This document shows positions 17,207 to 26,826 of a stretch of 64,000 bases of DNA, one piece after another. This stretch comes from Enterobacter chengduensis (GTDB lineage: Bacteria > Pseudomonadota > Gammaproteobacteria > Enterobacterales > Enterobacteriaceae): the NCBI RefSeq assembly GCF_001984825.2, contig NZ_CP043318.1, positions 2,666,001 to 2,730,000 on the forward strand. The letters are read 5' to 3'. A program made the position numbers and the translations under genes. The notes beneath the pieces were generated by a model. It was not told the origin of the DNA. It saw only the letters and a program-made list of their open reading frames with translations, and ran no database searches. Position 1 is the first letter of the stretch. Each line of letters begins with the position of its first letter.

Positions 17207-17396
17207 CAGAAAATTATCCTTTAACGTATCTGTCCTTAACTGATTCTGTTGAACATCTTTCCTAAAGAGGTAGGAAATATAGCCATAAACGTAAAGTGTA
17301 GCGGATAAAATAAAATATTTTTTTATCGATTTTTGCGAAAAGCGGGAAAACAAGAAGGGAAAAACCGGGGAGAGGCGATCGCCCCGGCATACGCGC

Positions 17397-17627
17397 TTAC
17401 ATTGAATAGCCTGGTTTTTTAATTAACTCTTCCAGCTTCGGTCCTATTTCGGTGTCCCAGACCTGGGCTTTCCACTCCTCAGGATCCACCTGATTCAGCG
17501 CAACGGATATTGAGCTGTCTTTACTGTTGAGATGACGAATAATGACCCCGGCAATATCCGCCGCCAGGGCCGTTTTTTGTTCATCGTTCAAATCACGGGG
17601 AAAACATTTAATATCGACGTGTGGCAT
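17397..17627 (-). CDS. pptA: Tautomerase PptA (4-oxalocrotonate tautomerase family)
   Basis: 76-residue enzyme matching E. coli PptA (YdcE), a phenylpyruvate/enol-keto tautomerase. After removal of Met, Pro-2 of [13 protein letters not shown] is the catalytic base of the family, and it is present. The [18 protein letters not shown] segment and IKKPGYSM C-terminus are nearly as in E. coli. ATG 17627 is required to expose Pro-2; the 11-codon upstream extension would not. It follows a GST gene on the same strand with 37 bases between. Confidence 0.93.
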   Translation of the reverse strand: MPHVDIKCFPRDLNDEQKTALAADIAGVIIRHLNSKDSSISVALNQVDPEEWKAQVWDTEIGPKLEELIKKPGYSM

Positions 17628-17664
17628 GTGCAGGCTTCCGTTTGTGAATAAGAGTTCCACGTTA

Positions 17665-18282
17665 TCAGATAATAGCGTTGGCCTTTAACACCTTGTGCAG
17701 TTCCGGCAGCTGACAGACGGTGTCCGCAACAGCCGTAAACCTCGGCGTATTTGTCGCAAACCAGTCATGGCGCGGCCCCCAGGTGCGCGCCACCGCAATA
17801 TACACATCCAGCAGCGTCAGCCGTTCTCCCAGCGCAAACGGGGCTGCCCTGAGCTGACTGTCGAACCATAGATAGAGCGATTTTCGGTATTCGATGCAGT
17901 TTTTCTGCAGCTGGTCCGGCGCATCCGGCACCCAGCGTTCGGGATAGTCCGCATAGGTAAACGTGGGATAGACGTTGGCTACAAACCAGATCAGCAAACG
18001 CTGAAACTGCTGGCGTTCAGCCTGCCCCACCGGCGGGGCGAGATCGGGACATCTGTCGAGCACCATCAGGGCAATGGCCGCCGTTTCGGTCATGATGGCG
18101 CCATTTTCCAGCTCCAGCGTGGGGACCTGACGCAGCGGGTTAAGCTTTTGCAGCAGCTCACGCTGCGGACCGGGCTGGTCAAACCCGTCCACGTTGATGA
18201 ATTGATAAGGGATATCGGCCAGGACTAGCATCACTTCACCGATCGCCGAGCCCCAGCCGGGTACGCCATAGAGTTTAATCAT
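17665..18282 (-). CDS. Glutathione S-transferase family protein
   Basis: 205 residues with an N-terminal thioredoxin-like domain ([20 protein letters not shown]; cis-Pro in [12 protein letters not shown], then the [13 protein letters not shown] motif for glutathione binding) and an all-helical C-terminal domain with [16 protein letters not shown]. Ser or Gly replaces the usual N-terminal Tyr/Cys, and no single catalytic residue can be named. Upstream of pptA and probably co-transcribed. Substrate unknown; a stress or detoxification role is likely. Confidence 0.85.
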   Translation of the reverse strand: MIKLYGVPGWGSAIGEVMLVLADIPYQFINVDGFDQPGPQRELLQKLNPLRQVPTLELENGAIMTETAAIALMVLDRCPDLAPPVGQAERQQFQRLLIWFVANVYPTFTYADYPERWVPDAPDQLQKNCIEYRKSLYLWFDSQLRAAPFALGERLTLLDVYIAVARTWGPRHDWFATNTPRFTAVADTVCQLPELHKVLKANAII

Positions 18283-18323
18283 GTTGCCCCCTCAGGAGTG
18301 AAAATCCTAAGTTTAGAGCACCC

Positions 18324-19211
18324 TCAGTAGGTTATTCCAGGCGGGTTGACCACCGACTGTTCCACCCCTTCCTCCTGTTCACCCCAGCGCGCCAGCACCT
18401 TCTGGTACTCTCCCCGCGCAATCGCACCGTTCAGCGCGGCCTGCAGCGCGTAGACCAGCTCATTGCCTTTTTTGGTGGTGGTTGCGACCCAGGCTTTTTT
18501 CGGCCCTAATCCGACCACGCGGGTCGTGCCGGTGAGCGCCGCCTTGTAGGCTGAAACCGACTGAGGGCCAAAGAACACGTCAGCCCTGCCGGACTGGATA
18601 TAGAGATTGCCCGAGGCATCGTCGTGAAGATAGACGGGCAGCGCTGGCGCCCGCCCCGCCTTTTTATTCTCTTCGTTCCAGCCCAGCAGGATGCGCTCCT
18701 GATTGGTCCCCGAGCCGACGATCACCTTTTTCCCGGCCAGATCTTCCGCGCTTTTGATTGACTGGATCTCGCTGGTGGATTTCACCGAAAACGCCAGCGA
18801 ATCGACGCGGTAGGCCGCAAAATCAAATTTCTCTTTCCGCTGTTCGGTCACCGCAATGTTCACCAGCGCTACGTCGTAGCGCCCGGAAGCGATCCCCAGC
18901 GGCCAGTCTTCCCACGCCGTCGGCACCAGCTTGAGCTTCAGCCCCAGGCTGCCCGCCAGCAGGCGGGCGATATCCGGGTCGCTGCCAATCCGCGTGCGGT
19001 TATCGCTGGCCAGCAGCGCCAGCGGCGGGGAGTTGAGCATCGAGATGGCGACCGTCAGCGTTCCCGGCTCAACAAATTTGTAACCGGCGGGGATCTTCGC
19101 CACGGCCTGGCGATCCACCGTCACCGGCAGCGGCTGCTCGTTGGCTTTCAGATCGATGCTGGCGTGGCCCGCGGTCGTAAAAAGCAGCCCCGCCAGAAGT
19201 CCGTATTTCAT
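18324..19211 (-). CDS. Periplasmic amino acid-binding protein (SBP family 3), second copy of the operon
   Basis: 295 residues with an N-terminal signal peptide (MKYGLLAGLLFTTAGHAS). Fold SBP_bac_3: GTLTVAISMLNSPPLALLAS, the conserved PTAWEDWPLGIASGRYDVALVN and IVGSGTNQERILLGWNEENK. It closely resembles the other binding protein of the operon (21433-22365), especially in WEDWPLG, KEKFDFA and GSGTNQE, so the pair arose by duplication and may serve different ligands. Related binding proteins feed the Bacillus ytm and yxe S-substituted cysteine systems. Last gene of the operon. Confidence 0.9.
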   Translation of the reverse strand: MKYGLLAGLLFTTAGHASIDLKANEQPLPVTVDRQAVAKIPAGYKFVEPGTLTVAISMLNSPPLALLASDNRTRIGSDPDIARLLAGSLGLKLKLVPTAWEDWPLGIASGRYDVALVNIAVTEQRKEKFDFAAYRVDSLAFSVKSTSEIQSIKSAEDLAGKKVIVGSGTNQERILLGWNEENKKAGRAPALPVYLHDDASGNLYIQSGRADVFFGPQSVSAYKAALTGTTRVVGLGPKKAWVATTTKKGNELVYALQAALNGAIARGEYQKVLARWGEQEEGVEQSVVNPPGITY

Positions 19212-19220
19212 TTGCGCTCC

Positions 19221-19994
19221 TTACAGCACTTTTGACAGGAACTGGCGCGTTCGCGCATGAGACGGACGGTTCAGCACCGCGTCGCTGCTGCCCTGCTCCA
19301 CGATTTTCCCGTCGACCATAAACACCACCTGATCCGCCACCTCCCGGGCAAAGCCGATCTCGTGAGTGACCACCACCAGCGTGGTGCCCGACCGGGCCAG
19401 TTTTTTGATGACGTCCAGCACTTCCCCCACCAGCTCCGGATCCAGCGCCGAGGTGGGTTCATCAAACAGCATCACCCGTGGGCGCAGCGCCAGCGCGCGG
19501 GCAATGGCAATGCGCTGCTGCTGCCCACCGGAGAGATGGCGAGACCAGGCATCGGCTTTATCCCGCAGCCCGACCACGTCCAGCAGGCTGTACGCCCTTT
19601 CGACCGCCTCTTTTTTGCTGAGCTTTTTATGCGCGACGGGCGCCTCAATCAGGTTTTCCAGCACCGTGAGGTGCGGAAAGAGATTGAAGTTCTGAAACAC
19701 ATAGCCCACGTTGACGCGCTGCTTGAGGATCTCTTTCTCCTTCAGCTCGTAGAGCCTGTCGCCCTGACGACGGTAGCCAATGTAGTCTCCGTCGATCTGA
19801 ATAAAGCCTTCGTCCACGCGCTCCAGATGGTTGATGGTGCGCAGAAGCGTCGATTTGCCCGACCCGGACGGGCCGAGGATCACCGTCACGGATCCCGGCG
19901 GGATCTCAAGCGAAACGTTGTCGAGCGCCTTGTGTCGGCCAAAGTACTTGCTGACGCCGGTTATTGAGATGTGTCCTTCAGGAGAGGCTTGCAT
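19221..19994 (-). CDS. Amino acid ABC transporter ATPase
   Basis: 257-residue polar amino acid-type ATPase (GlnQ/HisP group). Walker A GPSGSGKST, Q-loop FQNFNLFPHLTVLENL, signature LSGGQQQRIAIARAL, Walker B VMLFDEPTSALDPE and switch His in VVTHEIGFA are intact. ATG 19994 (MQASPEGHISITGVSKYFG) overlaps the permease stop by 17 bases; the longer frame up to 20105 is antisense-like extension inside the permease gene. It energises import of the operon's substrate. Confidence 0.92.
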   Translation of the reverse strand: MQASPEGHISITGVSKYFGRHKALDNVSLEIPPGSVTVILGPSGSGKSTLLRTINHLERVDEGFIQIDGDYIGYRRQGDRLYELKEKEILKQRVNVGYVFQNFNLFPHLTVLENLIEAPVAHKKLSKKEAVERAYSLLDVVGLRDKADAWSRHLSGGQQQRIAIARALALRPRVMLFDEPTSALDPELVGEVLDVIKKLARSGTTLVVVTHEIGFAREVADQVVFMVDGKIVEQGSSDAVLNRPSHARTRQFLSKVL

Positions 19995-20904
19995 GGATAG
20001 GCTCCTGTGCTGGCGTGGTCGCGACAGAGCGGGTGCGACGGGCGACGCGGTTCTGATTAACGGCAGAGCGGCGTTCGCTGCGGGCAAGCGCGCGTTCAAC
20101 GCCATATTGAATAGCGGATAAGACGGTGGTGATGACCAGGTACCAGGCAGCCCCCACCATCAGCAGCGGGATCACCTCCTGCGTGCGGTTGTAAATCATC
20201 TGGATGGTATAGAACAGCTCCGGCATCGCCAGGACGTACACCATCGCCGTGCCCTTGGCGAGGCTGATGATTTCGTTGAAACCGGAAGGCAGAATGGTGC
20301 GCAGCGCCTGCGGTAAAATGATGCGCACCGTGCGGCGCCAGGCCGGCAGGCCGAGCGCGGCGGCGGCCTCATACTGCCCGTGATCGACCCCGAGGAATCC
20401 ACCGCGAACGATCTCGGCGGTATAGGCGCTCTGCACCAGGGTTAGCCCCACCACGGCGGTAGAGAACTGCCCGAGCACGTTGATGGTTTCAAAGCGGCCC
20501 CAGGTGATGCCGGTGAACGGCACGCCGAGCGAGAGGGTGTCGTAGAGATAGGAAAAGTTGTACAGGATAATCAGCACCACGATCAGCGGCAGCGACCGAA
20601 ACAGCCAGATGTACGCCCACGCCAGGCTGCTCAGCAGCCAGGATGACGAGAGTCTCGCCAGGGCCAGCATGCCGCCAAACACCACGCTCAGCGCGGTGCC
20701 GATCAGCGTCAGCAGCAGGGTCTGCCCAACGCCTTCGAGGATCACCGGGTCAAAGAACCAGCGGGCGAACACCGCCCACTCCCAGCGCGGGTTAAAGGCC
20801 ACGGACTGAATCACGACAGCCAGGACAAACAGCGCCACCGCGGCGCCGACGGCCCGCAGCGGATAACGCGCCGGGACCACCTTAACGGTTTCAACGTTGC
20901 TCAT
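19978..20904 (-). CDS. Amino acid ABC transporter permease
   Basis: 308-residue HisMQ-type permease with about five membrane segments. The EAA loop reads QYEAAAALGLPAWRRTVRIILPQALR, followed by ILPSGFNEIISLAKGTAMV. The family motif FRSLPLIVVLIILYNF is present. A long basic C-terminal tail (about 275-308) is rich in Arg, Ser and Thr. Only one permease is encoded, so it probably works as a homodimer. Ten bases upstream of it on the same strand is the acetyltransferase gene. Confidence 0.92.
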   Translation of the reverse strand: MSNVETVKVVPARYPLRAVGAAVALFVLAVVIQSVAFNPRWEWAVFARWFFDPVILEGVGQTLLLTLIGTALSVVFGGMLALARLSSSWLLSSLAWAYIWLFRSLPLIVVLIILYNFSYLYDTLSLGVPFTGITWGRFETINVLGQFSTAVVGLTLVQSAYTAEIVRGGFLGVDHGQYEAAAALGLPAWRRTVRIILPQALRTILPSGFNEIISLAKGTAMVYVLAMPELFYTIQMIYNRTQEVIPLLMVGAAWYLVITTVLSAIQYGVERALARSERRSAVNQNRVARRTRSVATTPAQEPIHASLS

Positions 20905-20913
20905 CGTCGTTCC

Positions 20914-21423
20914 TCATGCGGTTTTACTGAACGCTTCGCGTACCAGCGTTTTAGTGAAGCGCAGCCGACCGTCAAACGGCGGCTGGCTGTACTCTTCCGG
21001 ATCCCGATTGAGATCGAACTGCGGCTGATAGCCCTGGCTAAGATAAAGCCTGACCGCCTCCGGCTGGCGAAAACCGGTTGTCAGGTAGATGTGGCTATAC
21101 CCTGCCAGCACCGCCCTGCGCTCCAGCTCCTGCACCACGCGTCCGGCAAGCCCCTGCTGAAGCAGGGATTTGTCCGTCCAGATTCGTTTGATTTCCGCGG
21201 TGCGTTCGTCGAAAGGCTTGTACGCGCCGGTGGCGATAATCTTTCCGTCCCGCTCTAGGACGATAAACAGCCCCTGCGGCGCTAAATACCACTCGGTGAG
21301 TTCAACCTCCGCGTCTTTAGAGAAGTAGTCCCCGTAGCGGGCGGCATATTCCCCGAACAGCCCCTCGATGATGGGCTGAAGCTCGGCGTCTTCCGGGGAA
21401 ACGTCACGAAATCGTTCGCTCAT
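20914..21423 (-). CDS. GNAT-family N-acetyltransferase, probable S-substituted cysteine N-acetylase
   Basis: 169-residue GNAT protein. The acetyl-CoA pyrophosphate loop lies in KSLLQQGLAGRVVQELERRA (about residues 84-103), after the AEIKRIWTDKS strand, and the C-terminal GYSHIYLTTGFRQPEAVRLYLSQGY holds the usual Tyr. In the Bacillus yxe operon the GNAT protein YxeL acetylates S-(2-succino)cysteine before oxidative cleavage. Its place here, between a cysteine-type binding protein and the ABC permease and in one operon with a YxeK-like monooxygenase and a YxeP-like deacylase, suggests the same step. This role is inferred from operon content. Confidence 0.85.
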   Translation of the reverse strand: MSERFRDVSPEDAELQPIIEGLFGEYAARYGDYFSKDAEVELTEWYLAPQGLFIVLERDGKIIATGAYKPFDERTAEIKRIWTDKSLLQQGLAGRVVQELERRAVLAGYSHIYLTTGFRQPEAVRLYLSQGYQPQFDLNRDPEEYSQPPFDGRLRFTKTLVREAFSKTA

Positions 21424-21432
21424 TACGCCTCC

Positions 21433-22365
21433 TTAATCGCCCAGGCCCGCCGGGTTCACCTCTGACTGAGGAATGCGCTCCACCCCTTCACCCCAGCGGT
21501 TCAGCACTTTGTCGTAATCGCCGTTTTTGATGACGCCGTTCAGCGCGGTTTGCACCGGCTCAACCAGGCCGCTGCCTTTTTTCAGCGTCACCGCGATGTG
21601 CGCCGCCTTCGGCCAGCCGCCGTCGACGCTGCCCACCAGCCTGGTTTTCCCGTTCAGCGCCGCTTTCCAGGCGCCAATTACGTTCGGGCCAAAGTAGGCA
21701 TCCGCGCGCCCGGACTGCAGCGCCAGCGTTTGGGCCGCATCGTCTTTGGTGTAGATCGGGGTAAAGGGCTTCAGCCCCTTCTTCAGGTTCTCGGCGTTCC
21801 AGGCCAGCAGGATGGCCTCCTGGTTAGTGCCGGAGCCGACGATAATCCGCAGCCCGGCGATGTCCTCAGCCTTCTCAAGCGACTTGATCGGGCTGCTTGA
21901 TTTCACGTAGAACCCGAGGGAATCTTTACGGTAAGTGGCAAAGTCAAACTTCTCTTTACGCTCTTTGGTGACGGTGATGTTGCTGATGGCGGCATCATAT
22001 TTCCCGGACGCCACGCCCAGCGGCCAGTCTTCCCAGGAGGTCGGCACCACGTTCAGCTCCAGCCCCAGGCTGTCCGCCACCAGACGGGCGACGTCAACCT
22101 CGCTTCCCAGCAGCGTTTTGTTGTCATCGGAGAAGACCGTCAGCGGCGGCTGATTGAGTCCCGCCACCGCCACGGTAAATTTCCCCGGCACGGCAAAGCG
22201 ATAGTCTTTCGGCAGCTGCGCCACCGCCTCGCCGTTTTTCGCGGTATTAACCGGCGTTTTATTGGCCTCGATGCTCACGCCGGTGCCGTTAATATTCACA
22301 TTCTCTGCCCAGACGGCAGGGGTAAAGGCCAGCGCGAGCGCCAGAATAAGCGATGTTTTCTGCAT
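21433..22365 (-). CDS. Periplasmic amino acid-binding protein (SBP family 3), first copy of the operon
   Basis: 310 residues, signal peptide MQKTSLILALALAFTPAVWA. Conserved ligand-binding parts are GKFTVAVAGLNQPPLTVFSD, PTSWEDWPLGVASGKYDAAI and IVGSGTNQEAILLAWNAEN. It is a paralogue of the binding protein at 18324-19211. The mature N-terminus carries about 40 extra residues (NVNINGTGVSIEANKTPVN) before the binding fold starts. Located directly downstream of the monooxygenase gene with 14 bases between. Confidence 0.9.
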   Translation of the reverse strand: MQKTSLILALALAFTPAVWAENVNINGTGVSIEANKTPVNTAKNGEAVAQLPKDYRFAVPGKFTVAVAGLNQPPLTVFSDDNKTLLGSEVDVARLVADSLGLELNVVPTSWEDWPLGVASGKYDAAISNITVTKERKEKFDFATYRKDSLGFYVKSSSPIKSLEKAEDIAGLRIIVGSGTNQEAILLAWNAENLKKGLKPFTPIYTKDDAAQTLALQSGRADAYFGPNVIGAWKAALNGKTRLVGSVDGGWPKAAHIAVTLKKGSGLVEPVQTALNGVIKNGDYDKVLNRWGEGVERIPQSEVNPAGLGD

Positions 22366-22379
22366 AGCGGTGTTCTCTT

Positions 22380-23696
22380 TTATTGTTGTGTGAACTGGTT
22401 TTTAGGTTGGTCTAAGCCCAGACTTTCGCGCAGCGTGGTGCCCGGATAGTCGGTACGGAACAGTCCGCGGGCCTGTAAAACGGGCACCACCTGGTCAATA
22501 AAGCGCGGGAAGGTGTCCGGCGTGCCGCCCTGAATGATGAAGCCGTCTGCGGCATAGCCCTCAAACCACGCCTGCAGGCCGTCCGCAACCTTTTCCGGCG
22601 TGCCGGAAAAGCGCGGGCGCGGCGAAGCGGCCTCAAGCGCCACCTGGCGCAGGGTTAAGCCGCGCTCGCGGGCGTTACGCTTAATTTCATCGGTGGTGCT
22701 GCGGAAGCTGTTTTTGCCTAAGTCGCCGATATCAGGGAACGGCTCGTCGAGCGGATACTGGCTGAAATCGTGATGTTCGAAATAACGCCCGAGGTAGTTA
22801 AGTGCATCGTTAATCGACACCAGCGCCGCCGTGGTTTGATACTGGTTTTCCACGTCGTCGGCGTCTTTCCCCACAATCACGCTGACGCCCTGGAAAATAT
22901 GGAGATGCGACGCGCGGCGGCCGTTTGTTTCCAGCAGCTGTTTTACGTCGCGGTAAAAGGCTTTTGCCTCGTCGAGGGTATCGTGATGGGTGAAAATGGC
23001 GTCGGCATGTTTCGCCGCCAGCTTTTTCCCGTCGTCCGACGCCCCGGCCTGAAAGACAATCGGACGGCCCTGGGGCGTGCGGCCAATATTCAGCGGCCCG
23101 GCGACCTGGAAGAAGTCACCGTGGTGATCGAGCGCATGCAGTTTGGCCGGGTCAAAAAACTGGCCGCTCTCCTTGTTGCGGATAAACGCATCGCCTTCCC
23201 AGGAATCCCACAGCCCTTTCACCACGTCGAGATACTCATCGGCAATGCGGTAGCGCAGCGCGTGCTCGGGGTGTTTTTCGCGGGAAAAGTTCTTCGCCGA
23301 TCCTTCCAGCGGCGAGGTCACCACGTTCCAGCCCGCGCGTCCGTTGCTCAGGTGGTCAAGGCTCGCGAACTGGCGCGCCGTGGTAAAGGGCTCGCTGTAG
23401 GAGGTGGATAAGGTTCCCACCAGCCCCAGACGCGAGGTGATGGTGGCCAGCGCGGAGAGCACCGTTAGCGGTTCAAAGCGATTTAAAAAATGCGGGATCG
23501 ATTTCTCGTTAATATAAAGACCGTCGGCCACAAACAGGAAATCGAGTTTGCCCTCTTCCGCCTTTAGCGCCGTCGCCTTGACGAAATCAAAATTGATGCT
23601 GGCGTCGGCGACGGCCTCAGGGTGACGCCAGGCGGACATATTCCCGGATGCACCCTGCAAAATGGTCCCCAGCCGCAGTTGACGATGTGCAGACAT
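22380..23696 (-). CDS. FMN-dependent monooxygenase, NtaA/SnaA/DszA (YxeK/YtnJ-like) family
   Basis: 438-residue bacterial luciferase-like oxygenase that uses FMNH2 supplied by a separate reductase. N-terminal [19 protein letters not shown], the [20 protein letters not shown] segment, [20 protein letters not shown] and [20 protein letters not shown] are hallmarks of the NtaA/SnaA/SoxA/DszA group. In Bacillus the relatives YxeK and YtnJ oxidatively split the C-S bond of N-acetylated S-substituted cysteines. ATG 23696 ([14 protein letters not shown]) fits the family start. The reductase is not in the operon; YddH at 10181 is one unproven candidate. Confidence 0.88.
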   Translation of the reverse strand: MSAHRQLRLGTILQGASGNMSAWRHPEAVADASINFDFVKATALKAEEGKLDFLFVADGLYINEKSIPHFLNRFEPLTVLSALATITSRLGLVGTLSTSYSEPFTTARQFASLDHLSNGRAGWNVVTSPLEGSAKNFSREKHPEHALRYRIADEYLDVVKGLWDSWEGDAFIRNKESGQFFDPAKLHALDHHGDFFQVAGPLNIGRTPQGRPIVFQAGASDDGKKLAAKHADAIFTHHDTLDEAKAFYRDVKQLLETNGRRASHLHIFQGVSVIVGKDADDVENQYQTTAALVSINDALNYLGRYFEHHDFSQYPLDEPFPDIGDLGKNSFRSTTDEIKRNARERGLTLRQVALEAASPRPRFSGTPEKVADGLQAWFEGYAADGFIIQGGTPDTFPRFIDQVVPVLQARGLFRTDYPGTTLRESLGLDQPKNQFTQQ

Positions 23697-23712
23697 ATTC
23701 ACCTCTCCTGAA

Positions 23713-24834
23713 TTAAACGTGTTGCAGGGCTTTTTCCGCCAGCTGTGCAAAATAGCGGGCAGCGGGCTCAATTAAGGCTTCATCCGGATTGAAGGCCGGA
23801 TGATGTAAACCATACGGGCTGTTGCTGCCGATGCTGACAAACGCCCCCGGGATCTGCTGCAGGTAGACCGCGAAATCTTCCCCGCCCATGTGCAGCTCGG
23901 CGTGACGGGTTTCATACCCGGCTTCCCGGGCGACCGAGGTCGCGAAGTCGGCCCAGCGCTCGTCGTTCACCAGCGCGGTAGGCCCGGCATACCAGGTAAT
24001 GTCAATCTGCGCGCTAAAGGCGCTGGCAAACCCCGCCGCGATTTCGCCCACGCGGGCCTTCACGTTCTGCTGCACCTCCGTGCGGTGGGTGCGCAGCGTG
24101 CCTTCCAGCTCGACGCTTTCCGGCAGCACGTTCCAGGTGTTACCGCCCGCAATACGCGTCACGCTCAGCACCACCGAATCCAGCGTATTGACGTTGCGGC
24201 TGGCGACGCTTTGCAGCGCCGTCACCAGCTGGCTCGCCAGCACGATGGCGTCGTTGCCTTCATGCGGACGTGCGGCGTGCGCCCCCTTGCCGGTAATGCG
24301 GATCACAAAGCGGTCGACGTTGGCATAAAACGGCCCGCCGCGCGTGGCGAACTCACCGACCGGCAGGCCGGGCTCGTTGTGCATGCCGAAAATCGCGCTG
24401 ACGTCACGCAGGGCGCCGGCCCGCACCATGCTCTTCGCGCCGCCAAAGTTCTCTTCGGCAGGCTGAAACAGGATCCGCACCCGACCATTAAGCGAGGCCT
24501 CCCGCTCTTTCAGCTTTAGCGCAGCGCCGAGGATCACGCTGGTGTGGATATCGTGTCCGCAGGCGTGCATCACGCCTGCACGCTGCGAGCTAAACGGCAC
24601 GCCGCTGCGCTCCTCTATCGGCAGAGCGTCGATATCTGCCCGCAGCGCAATCAGCCTGTCGCCCGTCCCGATTTCAGCCACCAGTCCGGTAGACAGATCG
24701 TAAGGCTGTGGTGTAATCCCGGCCTTCGTCAGCCACTGGCGCAGGCGCGCGGTGGTTTCGACTTCCTGCCCGGACAGCTCCGGGTTCTGGTGCAGTTCCC
24801 GGCGCCAGGCAATCAGCTGTTCGCCAAAACTCAT
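23713..24834 (-). CDS. M20-family amidohydrolase (N-acyl amino acid deacylase, YxeP-like)
   Basis: 373-residue dinuclear metal peptidase-fold hydrolase of the hippurate/IAA-amino acid group. Metal ligands are visible in [11 protein letters not shown] (Cys and His), [14 protein letters not shown] (Glu-Glu), [12 protein letters not shown] (His) and [14 protein letters not shown]. The dimerisation domain contains [20 protein letters not shown]. In the yxe-type pathway this enzyme removes the acetyl group to release cysteine. It starts 4 bases before the stop of the LLM oxidoreductase gene. Confidence 0.88.
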   Translation of the reverse strand: MSFGEQLIAWRRELHQNPELSGQEVETTARLRQWLTKAGITPQPYDLSTGLVAEIGTGDRLIALRADIDALPIEERSGVPFSSQRAGVMHACGHDIHTSVILGAALKLKEREASLNGRVRILFQPAEENFGGAKSMVRAGALRDVSAIFGMHNEPGLPVGEFATRGGPFYANVDRFVIRITGKGAHAARPHEGNDAIVLASQLVTALQSVASRNVNTLDSVVLSVTRIAGGNTWNVLPESVELEGTLRTHRTEVQQNVKARVGEIAAGFASAFSAQIDITWYAGPTALVNDERWADFATSVAREAGYETRHAELHMGGEDFAVYLQQIPGAFVSIGSNSPYGLHHPAFNPDEALIEPAARYFAQLAEKALQHV

Positions 24835-25832
24835 ACCGTAACCTCCCTGTTAAGACGCGCCTCGGCAAGCAGACGCAGCGACGCGACGCGCGTTGCCCCC
24901 TCCGCGACCGGCGTGTCGATAATAAATTCGTCAATGCCCCACTGCCGGTGCAGCGCGTTGAGCTGCCCCAGGACCGACTCGGCCGTGCCCGCCAGCAGCG
25001 ACTGGGCGCGGCGCGCAATGCGCACCGGCTCGCTCCCCGCCTGACGCGCAAACGCGTAGGCCTGCTCTTCGCTGGCGACGGTCACGCGCTGGCCGTTTGC
25101 CAGCTCAACGCCCCACGCTTCGACCTTCTGCGCCAGGGCTTCCGCTTCGGCCTGCGTCGGCGCAACAATCGCCTGCACCGCCACAATCGCGTCCCGTTCG
25201 CTGCTCTTGCGCCAGGTTGATACCACCTCGCGCAGCAGGTCCGGATCGCCGTTCAGGTGCGCGGCAAACACAAAGTCCCAGTCGAGCCTGGCGGCCAGCA
25301 GCGCGCTGTCGGTGCTCGCGCCCAGCAGAAAACGTTGTGCTGGCGACGGCGGCAGCGGCGTGGCGCGGACGGCATCCTCGGTTGACGGATGTTCAGGACG
25401 GATCCAGCGATCGAGCTGGGCCAGCTGTTCGGCGAAGCTGCCCTTTTCCTCTTGATTTAGCCCCTGCTGCAGCGCGCGGGTTGAGAGCGGCAGGCCGCCG
25501 GGGGCTTTCCCGACGCCGAGATCGACGCGACCGGGCGCCAGCGCGGCCAGCACGTTGAAGTTCTCGGCGACTTTATAGGGGCTGTAGTGCTGGAGCATCA
25601 CGCCGCCAGACCCAACGCGGATGCGCGTGGTCTGCCCGAGGATCCAGGCAATCAGCAGCTCCGGCGAAGGGCTGGCAAGGTGCGGGGTGTTGTGGTGCTC
25701 GGCAATCCAGAAGCGGTGATAGCCCAGATTTTCCGCCTGCTGCGCCAGAGCAAGGGTTCGCGCAAGTGCATCGGCAGCCGTTTCGTTTTCAGCGATGGGG
25801 CTTTTATCCAGAATGCTGATTCGCCATGACAT
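24831..25832 (-). CDS. LLM-class flavin-dependent oxidoreductase (MsnO8-like)
   Basis: 333-residue luciferase-like oxidoreductase. It has the LLM features RFWIAEHHNTPHLASPSPELL, RIRVGSGGVMLQHYSPYKVAENFNVLAALAPGRVDLGVGKAPGG and the C-terminal FIIDTPV. It is probably the first gene of the operon, because the 110 bases upstream are non-coding and the neighbouring gene starts there on its own. Its exact reaction is unknown; a second FMNH2-using step or an alternative substrate for C-S cleavage is plausible. Confidence 0.88.
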   Translation of the reverse strand: MSWRISILDKSPIAENETAADALARTLALAQQAENLGYHRFWIAEHHNTPHLASPSPELLIAWILGQTTRIRVGSGGVMLQHYSPYKVAENFNVLAALAPGRVDLGVGKAPGGLPLSTRALQQGLNQEEKGSFAEQLAQLDRWIRPEHPSTEDAVRATPLPPSPAQRFLLGASTDSALLAARLDWDFVFAAHLNGDPDLLREVVSTWRKSSERDAIVAVQAIVAPTQAEAEALAQKVEAWGVELANGQRVTVASEEQAYAFARQAGSEPVRIARRAQSLLAGTAESVLGQLNALHRQWGIDEFIIDTPVAEGATRVASLRLLAEARLNREVTV

Positions 25833-25942
25833 GTTGCGTTCTCGTTTGACTTAACATGTCGACATTATTAAAGGCGCATTTCACCACTGAGAAACAATTA
25901 ATTTACATTTGGTTTGCCGGAAATCAGATATATAAAACCATG

Positions 25943-26482
25943 CTAAGAATAAGACTTTAAGGAGGCAATCAGCGTTTGTGCCTGCTCCCGGCGGGTGATA
26001 CGCGCAAAGCGAATATGGCCATATTGCGGGTTTTGCAGATCGGCTGCGTAACGCGAGCGGTTGTTTCGCCAGGTCTTAATCGTCCAGATGATAATAGATT
26101 CTCTGCTGAAGAACGCGCGACGGAAACTCTCTCTGTTCCCCGTTCCCGGCCAAAGCTCGTGCTTATGCCAGGCCCGCTTCATTGCCCGCGTGACGGCCTG
26201 CCAGAGGGTGCGGGTAAATCCGTAATCCACCCACACCACCACATCTACATCGCGCCATTTGACAGGCCGCGTGCGGTTGTAGTTACCGTCCAGCACCCAG
26301 TCTGGCGACGCCTGTAGCGCCTGCGCCAGCTTTGCCTGAAACTCGTCGTCCGGCGTCCCCTGCCAGTCAGGTTGCCAGTAGAGCCTGTCCATCTCGATAT
26401 AGGGAATGACCAGTTCGGCTGCAATCTGCTTCGCCAGCGTGCTTTTTCCGCTCCCGCTGGTTCCGATGACGTTAATTTTCAC
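25943..26482 (-). CDS. P-loop NTPase, adenylate kinase-like (FlaR/topology modulator group)
   Basis: 179-residue small kinase-like protein. Walker A GTSGSGKSTLAKQIA at residues 7-21, then YIEMDRLYWQPDW and LDGNYNRTRPVKW, and a hydrophobic VVVWVDYG strand, followed by a basic lid-type region (TRAMKRAWHKHELWPGTGNRESFRRAFF). This pattern is common in proteins annotated as topology modulation protein or AAA ATPase; substrate unknown. The gene is on the same strand as the cysteine operon and 110 bases upstream of it, so it probably has its own promoter. Confidence 0.8.
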   Translation of the reverse strand: MKINVIGTSGSGKSTLAKQIAAELVIPYIEMDRLYWQPDWQGTPDDEFQAKLAQALQASPDWVLDGNYNRTRPVKWRDVDVVVWVDYGFTRTLWQAVTRAMKRAWHKHELWPGTGNRESFRRAFFSRESIIIWTIKTWRNNRSRYAADLQNPQYGHIRFARITRREQAQTLIASLKSYS

Positions 26483-26826
26483 CCTATTCCCACTGTGTTA
26501 ACGAAAACTGACCAAATCATAGCGTTTTCATCCTGTTAACGAAACGCTATTTCGGCTCGGCAATTTTTATCGGGAGACGATCTCCCCCTTTCAATTTGGC
26601 TTATGTCATTTATTTGCAGCGCCGTTCATAAACGGCCATGCAAATATTTTCATTTTTATTACACCGCATAATCCTCATGTATTAAAAATAATTAACGCCG
26701 GGTATTTCAGGCAATCATCATTTCAGGGAGAATAAGAAACGGACAGTTATAAAAATAATCACATTAATCTTACCGGAGCATTTTCCGGAGTTTATTTTAT
26801 TTTTGCACATCATCATGGAGTTACTC
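26483..26826. other. Non-coding stretch upstream of the Aer-like receptor
   Basis: 344 bases, AT-rich, between divergent genes. It holds a small hairpin (CCGGA...TTCCGG, near 26774-26790) and a GGAG ribosome site at 26817. I looked for a flagellar sigma-28 promoter (TAAA-N15-GCCGATAA) and found none convincing. Confidence 0.5.

Noticed and set aside
17207..17330. PhoP box upstream of the LpxL paralogue
   Set aside because: GTTTA-like half-sites occur but not with the 5-base spacing.
26483..26826. Sigma-28 promoter for the Aer-like receptor
   Set aside because: No match to TAAA-N15-GCCGATAA with correct spacing was found.
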